In this document: positions 34,656 through 43,684 of the stretch, piece by piece | Position numbering within the stretch: position 1 is the stretch's first letter | How the letters are laid out: each line of letters begins with the position of its first letter | Origin: Xanthomonas indica | GTDB lineage: Bacteria; Pseudomonadota; Gammaproteobacteria; Xanthomonadales; Xanthomonadaceae | Assembly: GCF_040529045.1 (NCBI RefSeq) | Contig: NZ_CP131914.1 | Location: 1,162,501 to 1,226,500 of the forward strand | Direction of reading: 5' to 3' | DNA length: 64,000 nucleotides | The notes under the pieces: model-generated | What the model was told of the DNA's origin: nothing | Database searches by the model: none | What the model saw: only the letters and a program-made list of their open reading frames with translations | Program-made: the position numbers and the translations under genes

Positions 34656-35555
34656 ATGACCGCGCTCGCCCAACGCTACCAGGAAATGGCCGCCCTGGTT
34701 GCCCGATTGGCCACGCCCGATGGCGACCACGACACCGCCATCGAGGGCTTCTTCTGTTCCTACCGCTCCGCGCCGTCGCCGAAGACGCACACCGCGCAGT
34801 GGCCGGTCTTCGCGCTGGTGCTGCAGGGCGAGAAATGCCTCACCCTGGGCAACGAGGAGTATCGCTACGGGGTCGGCACCTTTCTGCTGGTGACGCTGGA
34901 TCTGCCGGTGGTCTCGCGCATCACCCAGGCCAGCCCGGAACAGCCGCTGCTGGGCGTGGGCATGTCGATCCGGCCGGACCGGCTGCGCGAACTGCTCGAG
35001 CGCATTCCCTTGCCGCCGCAGGTCGGCGCCGAGCGCCCGCGCGGGGTCTCGGTCAACACCGCCTGCCCGGACCTGCTGGATGCCACGCTGCGCATGCTGC
35101 GGCTGCTGGAACGCCCGGCCGACATCGCCGCGATGGCGCCGCTGATCGAGCAGGAGATCCTGTACCGCCTGCTGGTCGGGCCGTGCGGGCCGAACCTGCT
35201 GCGCATCGCCCAGGAGGACAGCCCCAGCAACCGCATCGCTAAGGCTATCGCCTGGTTGCGCCAACACTACGCCGAGCCGCTGCGGATCGAGGATCTGGCG
35301 CGCCAGGTCAACATGAGCGTGTCCTCGCTGCATCACCATTTCAGCGCGGTGGCGGCGATGACGCCGCTGCAGTACCAGAAGCAATTGCGCCTGCGCGAGG
35401 CGCGGCGGCTGATGGTGGTCGAACGCATGGACGTGGGCGCGGCCGGCTACCGCGTCGGCTACCAGAGCCCGTCGCAGTTCAGTCGCGAGTACAGCCGGCT
35501 GTACGGGCGTTCGCCGCGCAGCGACCTGGCCGAACAGCTGGGCCTGGCGGGTTGA
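34656..35555 (+). CDS. AraC-family regulator with AraC_N (cupin-like) domain
   Basis: 299 aa from ATG 34656 (in-frame GTG upstream is less likely). The N-terminal domain (FFCSYRSAPSPKTHTAQWPV, FALVLQGEKCLTLGNEEYRY, FLLVTLDLPVVSRI) matches PF06719, and the C-terminal double HTH is textbook: IEDLARQVNMSVSSLHHHFS and MTPLQYQKQLRLREARRLM, YRVGYQSPSQFSREYSRLYG. Cytoplasmic DNA-binding protein. Genes of this subfamily often adjoin and activate an oxidoreductase or similar, here the divergent ABM-like gene 304 bases away. Confidence 0.92.
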   Translation: MTALAQRYQEMAALVARLATPDGDHDTAIEGFFCSYRSAPSPKTHTAQWPVFALVLQGEKCLTLGNEEYRYGVGTFLLVTLDLPVVSRITQASPEQPLLGVGMSIRPDRLRELLERIPLPPQVGAERPRGVSVNTACPDLLDATLRMLRLLERPADIAAMAPLIEQEILYRLLVGPCGPNLLRIAQEDSPSNRIAKAIAWLRQHYAEPLRIEDLARQVNMSVSSLHHHFSAVAAMTPLQYQKQLRLREARRLMVVERMDVGAAGYRVGYQSPSQFSREYSRLYGRSPRSDLAEQLGLAG

Positions 35556-35648
35556 GGCGTGCTGGTACTGCGCGGGACGCCGTGCGCAGCTGACGTGCTG
35601 CTGCTTGATCGACGACAGGACATCTCCCATCACGTCGAGGCGCGTCCC

Positions 35649-35714
35649 GTAGGAGCGGCTTCAGCCGCGGCGGGCGTTCCCGATAAGGCCGGTCGCGGCT
35701 GAAGCAGCTCCTAC
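35649..35714. repeat. GTAG-type REP palindrome pair
   Basis: GTAGGAGCGGCTTCAGCCGCG and, 20 or so bases on, the inverted CGCGGCTGAAGCAGCTCCTAC form a long stem with GTAG/CTAC at its base. This is the Stenotrophomonas/Xanthomonas GTAG REP family. It fills the gap (35556-35840) after the AraC gene and may end its transcript. The remainder of that gap shows nothing else. Confidence 0.8.
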
Positions 35715-35840
35715 AAGACGCGGAGCCGCCTCCGGCTTGAGTGTCGTGGGATCAGATGATGCGAGGTGCGCTTGCAGGCAGCGCGGCATCCTGCATCTGC
35801 GCCGTGCAGGACCGGTGCAGTCCTGCACGGGCGCCACGGG

Positions 35841-36314
35841 TTACTGCAGTTGCTTGAGCCGCGCGACGATCTCTTCGGCGTGGCGCTCGATCAGGCCTTC
35901 GGAGGTGCCCCAGGCAGTGCTGTTGGTCGATTCGACGTCGAACTGCGCGGCGGTCTTGCCGTTGGCATCGGCGACGCTGACGCGGCTCTTGATCTTGTCG
36001 CGCCCGGCCATGATGCCGGCCCAGAAGCGCGCGCCATTGCTGCGCATGTAGTAGTGATCGATGACGATGGTCATCTTGCGCGCATTGGCCTGGCCCTGCG
36101 TGCCGTGCAGGTGCGCCGCATCCAGTTGCGCGTCGAGCTGGCGGCGGAACATGGCCAGACTCTCGGCATCGGTGTCGTCGTTGCCGGTGAGCTGGTACCA
36201 GTAGGTTTCCGCGGTGGTCGCCTTGTAGCTCTGGTGCACCACGCTGTTGGTCGCGCAGCCGGCCGCCAGCAACATCACGCCCAGCAGCGCGAGCGTTCTC
36301 CATTGCAGTTTCAT
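35841..36314 (-). CDS. DUF4410-type lipoprotein
   Basis: 157 aa from ATG 36314 after AAGGAGAG. The lipoprotein signal ends VMLLAAGCATN (lipobox AAGC). The mature domain is short: DAESLAMFRRQLDAQLDAA, ARKMTIVIDHYYMRSNGARF, KIKSRVSVADANGKTAAQFD, and a C-terminal helix. These strands match DUF4410. Probably outer-membrane anchored. Function unknown. It is codirectional with pheC but 85 bases apart. Confidence 0.78.
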   Translation of the reverse strand: MKLQWRTLALLGVMLLAAGCATNSVVHQSYKATTAETYWYQLTGNDDTDAESLAMFRRQLDAQLDAAHLHGTQGQANARKMTIVIDHYYMRSNGARFWAGIMAGRDKIKSRVSVADANGKTAAQFDVESTNSTAWGTSEGLIERHAEEIVARLKQLQ

Positions 36315-36399
36315 GCTCTCTCCTTGTCGAGGTCTCCACGCCGGGGCGAACGCCGCCGGCCGTGGCAGCATAGCGGCTGGGCGTGGGCAGGCGGCAGAG

Positions 36400-37185
36400 C
36401 TAGGGCGTCGTCTCCGCCTCACCCAGCCACGCCGCCACGATCCGCGCATAGGCGCCGCTGGCCTTGCTCAGGTGCAGCCACTGGTCGACGTAGGCCTTCC
36501 AGGCCATGTCGTCGCGCGGCAGCAGGAAGGCCTTTTCGCTGTACTGCATCGGCTGCTGCGGCGCCACCGCGCACAGGCCCGGCACCTGGCGCTGCTGGAA
36601 GCGTGCTTCGGAGGCGTCGGTGATCATGACGTCGGCGCGGCCCTCGCGCAGGTCGCGGAAGATGGCGGGGTTGTCGTCGAACAGGATCAATTGCGCATGC
36701 GGCAGTTCGCGACGGGCGAAGGCCTCGTTGGTGCCGCCGCGCGGTTCGATCACCCGCACCTCGGGGCGGTCGATCCGGGCGATGTCGCGGTAGCGCGCGC
36801 GGTCGGCGCAGCGCACCAGCGGGATCTTGCCGTCGACCTCCAGCACCGCACTGAACCAGGCCTGGCGTTGCCGCGGCAGCGACACCGAGATGCCGCCGAC
36901 GGCGATATCGCAGCGGTCGGCCAGCAGGTCCGGCAGCAGGGTCGGCCAGCGCGTGGGCACCCACTGCAGCTTGACCTCCAGGCTGTCGGCCAGCGATTGC
37001 GCCAGGGCGATGTCGATGCCTTCGTAGCCGCCGTCGGCGCGCAGGCGGCTGTAGGGTGCATAGTCGCCGGTGGTGCAGACGCGCAGCACGCCGCGTTGCA
37101 GGACGCTGTCCAGGTGCGACGGGGTGGCGTGCGCCGGCAGCGCCAATGCGGCGCCGAGCAGGGGGGCGGCCAGGCGTCGGATCAT
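36400..37185 (-). CDS. pheC: periplasmic cyclohexadienyl dehydratase
   Basis: 261 aa from ATG 37185, preceded by GCAGGAGAACC. Signal peptide ends AHA-TPSHL (about residue 20). Fold is that of a solute-binding protein, but the sequence tracks Pseudomonas aeruginosa PheC through RGVLRVCTTGDYAPYSRL, RCDIAVGGISVSLPRQRQAW, VIEPRGGTNEAFAR, RADVMITDASEARFQQRQ and YVDQWLHLSKASG. PheC converts prephenate to phenylpyruvate and arogenate to phenylalanine in the periplasm. An ordinary amino-acid binding protein is the alternative, but no permease or ATPase gene adjoins it. Confidence 0.85.
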   Translation of the reverse strand: MIRRLAAPLLGAALALPAHATPSHLDSVLQRGVLRVCTTGDYAPYSRLRADGGYEGIDIALAQSLADSLEVKLQWVPTRWPTLLPDLLADRCDIAVGGISVSLPRQRQAWFSAVLEVDGKIPLVRCADRARYRDIARIDRPEVRVIEPRGGTNEAFARRELPHAQLILFDDNPAIFRDLREGRADVMITDASEARFQQRQVPGLCAVAPQQPMQYSEKAFLLPRDDMAWKAYVDQWLHLSKASGAYARIVAAWLGEAETTP

Positions 37186-37456
37186 GCGGTTCTCCTGCGG
37201 CAGGGTGGGCATCGGTGCCCGCTGGCTGTACGCCGGCTGTCGCAGCGCCGGCGCGCGCCACCTTAGCCGGTTTCCGCATGCGCCGGCGCAATCCCTGGCA
37301 GGACAAGGCTTTGCGTGCGCGGCGCGGCCGCAGATGGCGTCGCGTCGCTGCCGGCCGCGCGCGGCGGCACGCGCCGGCAACGGAACTCACGGCACGCTGT
37401 ACAGGTCCGTCCCCCCACATTCGCTATCGTCGCCTGCCCATGGATCCTCGACCGTC

Positions 37457-38461
37457 GTGACCGCCCTCCCTGCGCAAGACCGTTGGCAGCAGCTATGGGC
37501 GGCACTGGCGACCGTGATGATCCTGGCCTTATTGGGACGGCTGCTGTGGGGCGCGCCGTCGGCGCCGCTGCGCCCGGCGGCCGAGGATGCGCTGCGCCTG
37601 GTGTTCCTGCCGCGGCAACCCGCGCAGCGCGTCGCGGTCCCGCCGCAGGCCGCCACGCAGGTGCCGTCGGCGGCCGCGCGCACGCCGGCGACCATGCGAC
37701 AGCCACGCGGCGCCGAAGTGCCGCCGTCCACGTCCACGTCGTCGCCGACACCGACACCGGCACCGACCACCGCGGCCGGCACGCGGATGGCGGCGACGCT
37801 CTATACCGGCGATGGCCGTCCGCGCCTGCCGGACGGGGTGGCGGTGGATCCGTTCGCGCAGGCGCAGGGCACGCCGCCGGGGACGCTCAATCCGCGCGAC
37901 GTCGCCAAGTCCAAGCGCTTGCTCGAACGGCCAAACCCGATCGACTACCGATCGACCCGTTTCGACAAGGACTGGGCCAGCGACGGCACCCTCGGCGATG
38001 TCGCCGTGCAGGGCATCGACCGGGCGATCAAGCAGCTATTGCCCAAGAACACCCATCAGTCGGCGGTGGCGCGGCCGCCGCCGGACGTGCGGTTCAACCC
38101 GGCGCTGCACGAGCGCGCCAGCGACCTCGGCAGCGAGGCCACCGGCGATGCCTACAAGGCCGCGCCGATCGCCTTCGAGAAGGCGCCGGGGCTGGATGGC
38201 GAAGCCAGCCGGCGGATTCGCCAGGCCCTGGCCGACCTGGAGCAGCGTCGCGGCGCCTGTCCGGCGGTACAGCGCGCGCGCCTGCTGGCGCCGGTGCAGC
38301 AGCACCTGGACGCGCTGCTGCAGGTGGAAACCGCCATGGCCAAGGGCGCCGACCCGATCCGCGCGCAGCAACTGCTGCCGCGCGAGGCCGACAGCGCCTA
38401 TGACCTGGCGCGGCGCGCGCTGTGGTACGCCGACCAGAAACTGGCGGCGTGCGCGCCGTAG
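37457..38461 (+). CDS. hypothetical membrane-anchored protein with Pro/Thr-rich linker
   Basis: 334 aa from GTG 37457. One N-terminal membrane helix (LWAALATVMILALLGRLLW, residues 13-31) leaves the rest in the periplasm. Residues 70-115 are a Pro/Thr/Ser/Ala linker (STSTSSPTPTPAPTTAAG). A folded C-domain from about 130 (RLLERPNPIDYRSTRFDKDW; VAVQGIDRAIKQLLPKN; ADLEQRRGACPAVQRARLL) has two cysteines that could pair. I do not recognise it. No operon partner; it precedes a repeat tract. Confidence 0.7.
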   Translation: MTALPAQDRWQQLWAALATVMILALLGRLLWGAPSAPLRPAAEDALRLVFLPRQPAQRVAVPPQAATQVPSAAARTPATMRQPRGAEVPPSTSTSSPTPTPAPTTAAGTRMAATLYTGDGRPRLPDGVAVDPFAQAQGTPPGTLNPRDVAKSKRLLERPNPIDYRSTRFDKDWASDGTLGDVAVQGIDRAIKQLLPKNTHQSAVARPPPDVRFNPALHERASDLGSEATGDAYKAAPIAFEKAPGLDGEASRRIRQALADLEQRRGACPAVQRARLLAPVQQHLDALLQVETAMAKGADPIRAQQLLPREADSAYDLARRALWYADQKLAACAP

Positions 38462-38467
38462 GCGGTG

Positions 38468-38800
38468 ATTCGACCTTGGTAGCGTCGGGACTGAAGTCCC
38501 TCCCACGGTGCACCCCGCCAGCTTGCTGCGGATTCCTGTAGGAGCGGCTTCAGCCGCGATGGCTTTCCAGGGAAGGCCTCGTCGCGGCTGAAGCCGCTCC
38601 TACGGGTGTGCTCCCCCCCGGGTTGTCGGAGGCGCCCTTCAGCCACGCAGGCGGAGGATGCGGTGTGTTCGACTTGGAAGCGTCGGGACTGAAGTCCCTC
38701 CCACAGTGCACCAGCCAGCTTGCTGCGGATTCCTGGAGGAGCGGCTTCAGCCGCGATGGCATTGCAGGGACGCCGTGGTCGCGGCTGAAGCCGCGCCTAC
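38468..38800. repeat. duplicated composite repeat containing two GTAG-type REPs
   Basis: A unit of about 136 bases occurs twice, at 38468-38603 and 38664-38800. Each copy has TCGGGACTGAAGTCCC, CAGCTTGCTGCGGATTCCT and a REP palindrome pair (38538-38603 and 38735-38800). In the second copy the basal GTAG is GGAG and the right arm reads CCGCGCCTAC, so it is degenerating. The tract fills the gap between the membrane-anchored protein and the transglycosylase gene. The remaining 100 bases to 38900 show nothing. Confidence 0.8.
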
Positions 38801-38900
38801 GAGGGAGGCGCTGTCGGACAGCGTGCCGAAGCCCGGCCGTCACCTGCGTCGACGCGCGCTGCGCGATGATGCGCGCCCGTCCCGTCCGATCAGTTGCCCG

Positions 38901-39674
38901 ATGCCGCTTGCTCGTGCCGCGCTGTGTCTGTTGCTGTGCTGTGGCGTCGTCGCCGGCGCTTCTGCGCGCACCGTGTACCGCTGCGTGTGCGACGGCACGG
39001 TCAGCCTGGCCACGGCGCCGGAACCGGGCTCGCGCTGCACGCCGAAGGAACTGGACGATGCGGCGATCGCCACGCCCAACCTGTGGGGCAACCTGGGCGT
39101 GTTCAGCGGCACGTTGTACGAGCGCGAGCAGGACGGCCGGCTGGTCTACTCCACGCGCAACCTGCCGGGTTCGCGGCCCTACCTGCGCTTCACCGCGGTG
39201 ACCCCGCCCGGCGAGAGCGCGCATCCCGGCCTGGGCAAGGTGGGGGCGCCGCAACTGCAGGTGCATGCCCGGCCGTTCCGCGCCGCGGCCCGGGCCACCG
39301 GGGTGGACGAGCCGTGGCTGCGCGCGATCGCGCATGCCGAGAGCGGCTTCGACGCCGCCGCGGTCTCGCCCAAGGGCGCGCAGGGGGTGATGCAGCTCTT
39401 GCCGGAGGTGGCGAAGGAATATGGCGTGCGCGACCCGTTCGCGGCCGACCAGTCGATCGCCGGCGGTGCCCGCTACATGCGCGCGCTGTTGCGCCGCTAC
39501 GACGGCGACCGGGTGCTGGCCGCGGCGGCCTACAACGCCGGCATCGGCACGGTGGCGCGCTACGGCGGCGTGCCGCCGTACGCGGAGACCCGCGAGTACA
39601 TCGACAAGGTGATGGCGCTGTACCAGCGCTACCGTACGGCGATGGGCATCGCGGTGGAGACGCCGGCGCAGTAG
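38901..39674 (+). CDS. exported lytic transglycosylase (SLT family)
   Basis: 257 aa from ATG 38901. Signal peptide ends GASA-RTVY (about residue 22). An N-terminal DUF4124-like strand segment (TVYRCVCDGTVSLATAPEPG) with paired cysteines precedes the SLT domain from about 120. Catalytic Glu147 lies in AIAHAESGFDAAAVSPKGAQ, followed by GVMQLLPEVAKEYGV, GGARYMRALLRRYDGD and AAAAYNAG, the complete family-1 pattern. It cleaves peptidoglycan glycan strands in the periplasm. Often such small SLT proteins act in secretion-system assembly, but no such system adjoins. Confidence 0.92.
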   Translation: MPLARAALCLLLCCGVVAGASARTVYRCVCDGTVSLATAPEPGSRCTPKELDDAAIATPNLWGNLGVFSGTLYEREQDGRLVYSTRNLPGSRPYLRFTAVTPPGESAHPGLGKVGAPQLQVHARPFRAAARATGVDEPWLRAIAHAESGFDAAAVSPKGAQGVMQLLPEVAKEYGVRDPFAADQSIAGGARYMRALLRRYDGDRVLAAAAYNAGIGTVARYGGVPPYAETREYIDKVMALYQRYRTAMGIAVETPAQ

Positions 39675-39744
39675 CGGCGGCGCCGACCGCCGGCCATGCC
39701 GCGTGCGCAGGCCGACGCGGTGTGGCCGCGGTGCCTGCCACGGC

Positions 39745-41445
39745 TCAAAGCGCGACGGCTTCCGTCTCCGCCTCGGCGTCCGCCTGCGCTTGCGCATGCG
39801 GCGCAGTCGGCGTGGCGGCCGGCGCCGCGTACAGGTCCATCAGCAGCAGGGTCACGCCGTTGGTCCAGCCGAAGCCGTCCTGCAGCGCGTACTCGCCGCC
39901 ACCGCCGCCCTTGGCCTGTGCGTCCACGCCGTACTTCTCCACCAGCTTGTGCTGTTGCGCGAACAGCGCCTGCACCCGCGCCAGGAAACGGCTGCCGATG
40001 CGCTGGGCCAGCGCGTCCTGGCCGTAGCGGCGCAGGCCGTCCACAGCGATCCATTGCAGCGGCGCCCAGCCGTTGGGCTCGTCCCACTGCTGGCCGGTGT
40101 GCAGGCGCGTGGTCGCCACGCCGCCCGGGCGCAGCAACTGCGCCTGCACGGTGTCGGCGCTGCGCTTGGCCCGCGCCGGCGAGGCGACCCCGACGAACAG
40201 CGGGTACAGCGCCGCGGCGGTGACCTGCTCGCGCAGCCGGCGCTGCTGCCAGTCGTAGTCGGTGTAGTAGCCGGCGTCGCTCCACAGGTGCTTGTCGATC
40301 GCGGTCTTGCGCGCGCTGGCCAGGGCGGCGTAGTCGGTGTCGCAGCCGGCCGCGCCCGGGTTCTTGGCGCAGGCCAGGGCCAGGGTGCTCTCCAGGTGGT
40401 AGAGCAGGCTGTTGAGGTCGACCGGGACGATGGCGGTGGTGCGGATGCTGGCCAGGGTCTTGCGGTCGCCGAGCCAGCGGCTGGAATAGTCCCAGCCGCT
40501 TTCGGCGCCGGCGCGCAGGTCGCGGTAGACCTCGGCGGCGGGGCGGTCCTTGGCCTCGGCGGCGGTGCGCACGTCGTGCAACCAGGCTTCCGGGCGCGGC
40601 GTGTCGCGGGCGTCCCAGTAGCGGTTGAGCAGGCTGCCGTCGGCCAGCCGCACCACGTGCGCATGCGCGCTGCCCGGGGCCAGGGTCTGCGCGCCCTCCA
40701 TCCAGTACGCGTATTCCTTCTGCAGCTGCGGCAGATAGCGCGCGTAGGCGGCATCGCCTTCCACCTTGGCCTGCAACTGCACCATGTGCGAGAAGAACGG
40801 CGGCTGCGACCGGCTCAGGTAGTAGGTGCGGTTGCCGTTGGGAATGTGCCCATAGGTGTCGATCAGGTAGGCGAAGTTGTCCAGCATCTGCCGGCTGCGT
40901 TCGTGCTCGCCGCTCTCCACCAGGCCGAGCATGGTGAAGTAGGAATCCCAGTAGTAGACCTCGCGGAAGCGCCCGCCCGGCACCACGTAGGGGTGCGGCA
41001 GCGACAGCAGGCTGCTGTAGGGCGGCACGTCGACCTGGCGGCGCACCAGCAGCGGCCACAGCGCGTCGATGTGCTCGCGCAGGCCGGTGTCCTGGCGGAT
41101 CGCCTCGGTCTGTACCGGGCCGGATTCCTCGAAGTTGGCGGCGACGAAGCGGCGCAGGTCGAAGCCGGGTTGCTGGCGCTGCGCCAGATAGTCGGCGTTG
41201 ATCAGCGCCGGGTCGCGCAGCGGCAGCGCATCGACGAAGTGCTTCTGATCGTCGAACAGCTCCTGCTGCTGCACCGCCTGGAACAGTTCCGGGTAGGCCA
41301 GGTCGGGCGTCTGCGGCGGCGATGCCGGGGCGGTCAGCGTGGTCGCGGGCGCGGCCTCGGCCATGGCGGTGTCGGCGGTGCCCAGCAACAGGCCGAGCGA
41401 CAGGCTCAGCAGCGGGGTGCAACAGGGAGGAGCGGCATGGCTCAT
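39745..41445 (-). CDS. treA: periplasmic trehalase (GH37)
   Basis: 566 aa from ATG 41445 with signal peptide ending TAMA-EAAPA (about residue 29). Both trehalase signatures are present: PGGRFREVYYWDSY and QWDEPNGWAPLQW. DLNSLLYHLE, GAESGWDYSSRW (catalytic Asp region) and IPNGNRTYYLSRSQPPF also match E. coli TreA. It hydrolyses trehalose to two glucose molecules. An unusual acidic, Ala/Gln-rich tail (AQADAEAETEAVAL) follows the catalytic domain. It converges with the transglycosylase gene. Confidence 0.95.
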   Translation of the reverse strand: MSHAAPPCCTPLLSLSLGLLLGTADTAMAEAAPATTLTAPASPPQTPDLAYPELFQAVQQQELFDDQKHFVDALPLRDPALINADYLAQRQQPGFDLRRFVAANFEESGPVQTEAIRQDTGLREHIDALWPLLVRRQVDVPPYSSLLSLPHPYVVPGGRFREVYYWDSYFTMLGLVESGEHERSRQMLDNFAYLIDTYGHIPNGNRTYYLSRSQPPFFSHMVQLQAKVEGDAAYARYLPQLQKEYAYWMEGAQTLAPGSAHAHVVRLADGSLLNRYWDARDTPRPEAWLHDVRTAAEAKDRPAAEVYRDLRAGAESGWDYSSRWLGDRKTLASIRTTAIVPVDLNSLLYHLESTLALACAKNPGAAGCDTDYAALASARKTAIDKHLWSDAGYYTDYDWQQRRLREQVTAAALYPLFVGVASPARAKRSADTVQAQLLRPGGVATTRLHTGQQWDEPNGWAPLQWIAVDGLRRYGQDALAQRIGSRFLARVQALFAQQHKLVEKYGVDAQAKGGGGGEYALQDGFGWTNGVTLLLMDLYAAPAATPTAPHAQAQADAEAETEAVAL

Positions 41446-41807
41446 GTCGGGTCCAGAGCAGGATGCGTGCGGCATGGTAAACGACCGAAGCGGAGACGGG
41501 GCGCGCGGCCGGCTCTGGAGACGCGGCTGCCGATCCTGCCCTGGCGGCCGCGCGCCGCCCGGCTCGTACCGGTGAGGGACCGCAACGTCCCGGGTGATGC
41601 AAGAACGGGGCCGCTGCCGCGGCGCGGCTGCCCGTCGCCGGGTCAGTCGGGGCGCATCACCTGCAGAATGGTTGGCGCCGCGTGCCCAGAGCGGGGCGGC
41701 TGGGCGTCCAACGCGCGCCAAGGTCGATGCGTAGGTGCTCGCCCGCTGCGCGGATCAGGGAGGTGGCGCTGTCAGCGCGCCACGCGCGCCGGTCAGCGAT
41801 CCGCCGG
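41446..41807. other. gap between trehalase and GAF-protein genes
   Basis: No gene, hairpin or repeat that I can support. It should contain the trehalase promoter (minus strand) and the 3' end of the GAF-gene transcript. Confidence 0.4.
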
Positions 41808-42722
41808 TCAGGGCGTCTGCGGCCGCAGGCGGTCCTTCTCGGCGCTGAGCGCGGCTTCGGCGCGCAGGAACACCAGCCCGATCTGCTCGTCCGCCCGCGT
41901 GGCCTGGGCGGCGCCGACCAGGACGGTCAGCCCGAGCGCCTGCTGCCGCGCGGCGATCTCGCGCAGGCCGCGCAGCTTCCGCTCGGCGTCGGCGCCATGC
42001 AGCATGACGATGAATTCCGCGCTGTCGGTTGCCCGGTCCACGCTGTCGGCGCCGCCATCCTGCACGTAGCTGCCCAGGGCGCGGTCGAGCTGCTGCAGGC
42101 TGCTGCCGAGCAGGCGTTCGCTCTGCCGCTCGGCCAGCGCGGCCAGTTCCTGCACTTCCAGCATCACCACCCAGTAGCGGCCCTCGGCGTCCGCGCTGTC
42201 GGCAACCGGGTGCGCTTGCAGGAGCGCCTCGCGTTCGCGCTGCAGCGCATCGCGGCGCGCGTCGAGCAGGCGCATGGCGGTGCGCGCCAGCGCGCGCAGG
42301 CCATCGCGTTGGGCGTCCTGGAGTTCGCGCGGCGTGGTGTCCAGCACGCACACCGTGCCCAAGGCGATGCCCTCATCGGTCACCAGCGGCATGCCGGCGT
42401 AGAAACGCGCCCCGGTATCACCCCGGACCACCGCGATGTCGGCGAAACGCGGGTCGGCGGCGAGGTCGGGCACTTCCAGCAGTTGCTGGGGCTCGCGGAT
42501 CGCGTGGCCGCACACCGCCTGGCTGCGCTCGGTCTGCGACACCTCCAGGCCCATCCTGGCCTTGAACCACTGCCGGTCGCGGTCCACCAGCGAGAGCAAT
42601 GCGATCGGCGTGTCGCACAGCGCGGCGGCGATCTGCACGATGTCCTGGTAAGCGTCTTCGGGCAGGCTGTCGACGATGCGGTAGCTGTCGAGGACGCGCT
42701 GGCGCTGGGCTTCATCGGTCAT
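41808..42722 (-). CDS. GAF sensor protein with degenerate GGDEF domain
   Basis: 304 aa from ATG 42722. Residues 20-165 form a GAF domain: VDSLPEDAYQDIVQIAAALC, IALLSLVDRDRQWFKARMGL, AVCGHAIREPQQLLEVPDLA, and GARFYAGMPLVTDEGIALGT. Residues 180-300 retain the outline of a diguanylate cyclase (YWVVMLEVQELAALAERQSE; SLQQLDRALGSYVQDG), but GG[DE]EF is replaced by TDSAEF and the metal-binding acids are missing, so no cyclase activity is expected. It may sense a ligand and signal by protein contact. Cytoplasmic, no membrane helix, no partner gene. Confidence 0.8.
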   Translation of the reverse strand: MTDEAQRQRVLDSYRIVDSLPEDAYQDIVQIAAALCDTPIALLSLVDRDRQWFKARMGLEVSQTERSQAVCGHAIREPQQLLEVPDLAADPRFADIAVVRGDTGARFYAGMPLVTDEGIALGTVCVLDTTPRELQDAQRDGLRALARTAMRLLDARRDALQREREALLQAHPVADSADAEGRYWVVMLEVQELAALAERQSERLLGSSLQQLDRALGSYVQDGGADSVDRATDSAEFIVMLHGADAERKLRGLREIAARQQALGLTVLVGAAQATRADEQIGLVFLRAEAALSAEKDRLRPQTP

Positions 42723-43050
42723 GGGCGGCGTCGGGTCTGGCGCGGATCGCAGGGCGCAGCACGATACCGCAGGGCGCCGAGATGTCGCGTGGACAAGCGC
42801 GCAAGCGTGATGCAGTGCACGCGGGATCCTGCGCGTGCGCGGCATCGCGTCGCGGATGATGACGGCCCCGGGCGATGCGCCGGATCTGGAAATGGACCGT
42901 GATAGGATCCGCATTTCACGGGCTCCCCAGTGGCGCCGGAGTGGCGCGCTCGCACCGGCATCTGCGATGACCATGCGGCCTGCCTCCGGATGGCGCTGGA
43001 TGCATTTCTTCGGCGCCAGCACGCGCCGTCACGTCGCAAGGACGATCACC
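42723..43050. other. divergent upstream region
   Basis: The gap lies between the start of the GAF gene and the start of a small exported protein, so it must hold promoters for both. I cannot single out -10/-35 boxes with confidence and see no repeats. Confidence 0.35.
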
Positions 43051-43407
43051 ATGACGCTGCCGGCTCCTCGCCGTTCCCGCACGCTCTCCGCTGTTGTGCT
43101 GGCGCTCTCGCTGTCGAGCGGGCTGGCGTCCGCCAGCAGCGTGACCGGCACGATCAAAGACCTGTCGGTCCGCGCGACCGACGGCGTGCACTACGTCGTG
43201 ATCAACGGCACGCCGACGCAGCGCCCGGCGTGCGCGGCGAACACCACGTACTACATGATCAAGGACGAAACGTCCGATACCGGCAAGGCGCAGTTGGCGA
43301 TGCTGCTGTCCGCCTACATGGCGGGGAAGCCGGTCTGGATCGAGGGAAGCGACGCCTGTACCCGCTGGGGCGACGGTGAAGACGTGCGCACGGTGAGCTT
43401 CCACTGA
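43051..43407 (+). CDS. small secreted hypothetical protein
   Basis: 118 aa from ATG 43051 with AAGGAC upstream. The signal peptide (AVVLALSLSSGLASA) is followed by a beta-rich 90-residue domain: VTGTIKDLSVRATDGVHYVV, PTQRPACAANTTYYMIKDE, GKAQLAMLLSAYMAGKPVWI and GSDACTRWGDGEDVRTV. Two cysteines likely pair. Small secreted proteins of this pattern, with a conserved Cys and a late WGD, are widespread in gammaproteobacteria; no function is known to me. Confidence 0.75.
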   Translation: MTLPAPRRSRTLSAVVLALSLSSGLASASSVTGTIKDLSVRATDGVHYVVINGTPTQRPACAANTTYYMIKDETSDTGKAQLAMLLSAYMAGKPVWIEGSDACTRWGDGEDVRTVSFH

Positions 43408-43461
43408 GCGATGCGCGCCGCGCGGCTGCACTGATGCGGTCCTGCGACGGCTGCGCTGCGA

Positions 43462-43590
43462 TCAGTTCCTGGCGCGGCATGCGCGGTGGCCGAGCAGCGC
43501 CAGACCGGCGGCCCGTCGGTCCGGCACCTGCATCTGGCCCAGCTTCAGCGCGCGCATCGTCGCTTCGATCGGCTTGAGGTCGCCGCTGAG
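43462..43590 (-). pseudogene. 3' fragment of an M16 peptidase gene
   Basis: The minus-strand frame GDLKPIEATMRALKLGQMQV closely matches GDLKQIEAPVRALKLGEVQV near the end of the intact peptidase gene at 44747, both in protein and in DNA. Only this terminal part (about 35 codons) is recognisable. No start or upstream catalytic region remains. It looks like the leftover of a tandem M16 duplication, with the DUF72 gene now standing between the two. Confidence 0.7.
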
Positions 43591-43684
43591 CCCGGGCTTA
43601 CAGGGGCGGCGAACGACGGGTTGATTGCAGCCGTACGGGCGGGGATGTCCCCGCACATCGCGAGCACCGGCGGGGGTGTGCTGG

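Noticed and set aside
36400-37185. Generic amino-acid ABC transporter binding protein
   Set aside because: No permease or ATPase genes adjoin it and the sequence follows PheC motif by motif, so cyclohexadienyl dehydratase is preferred.
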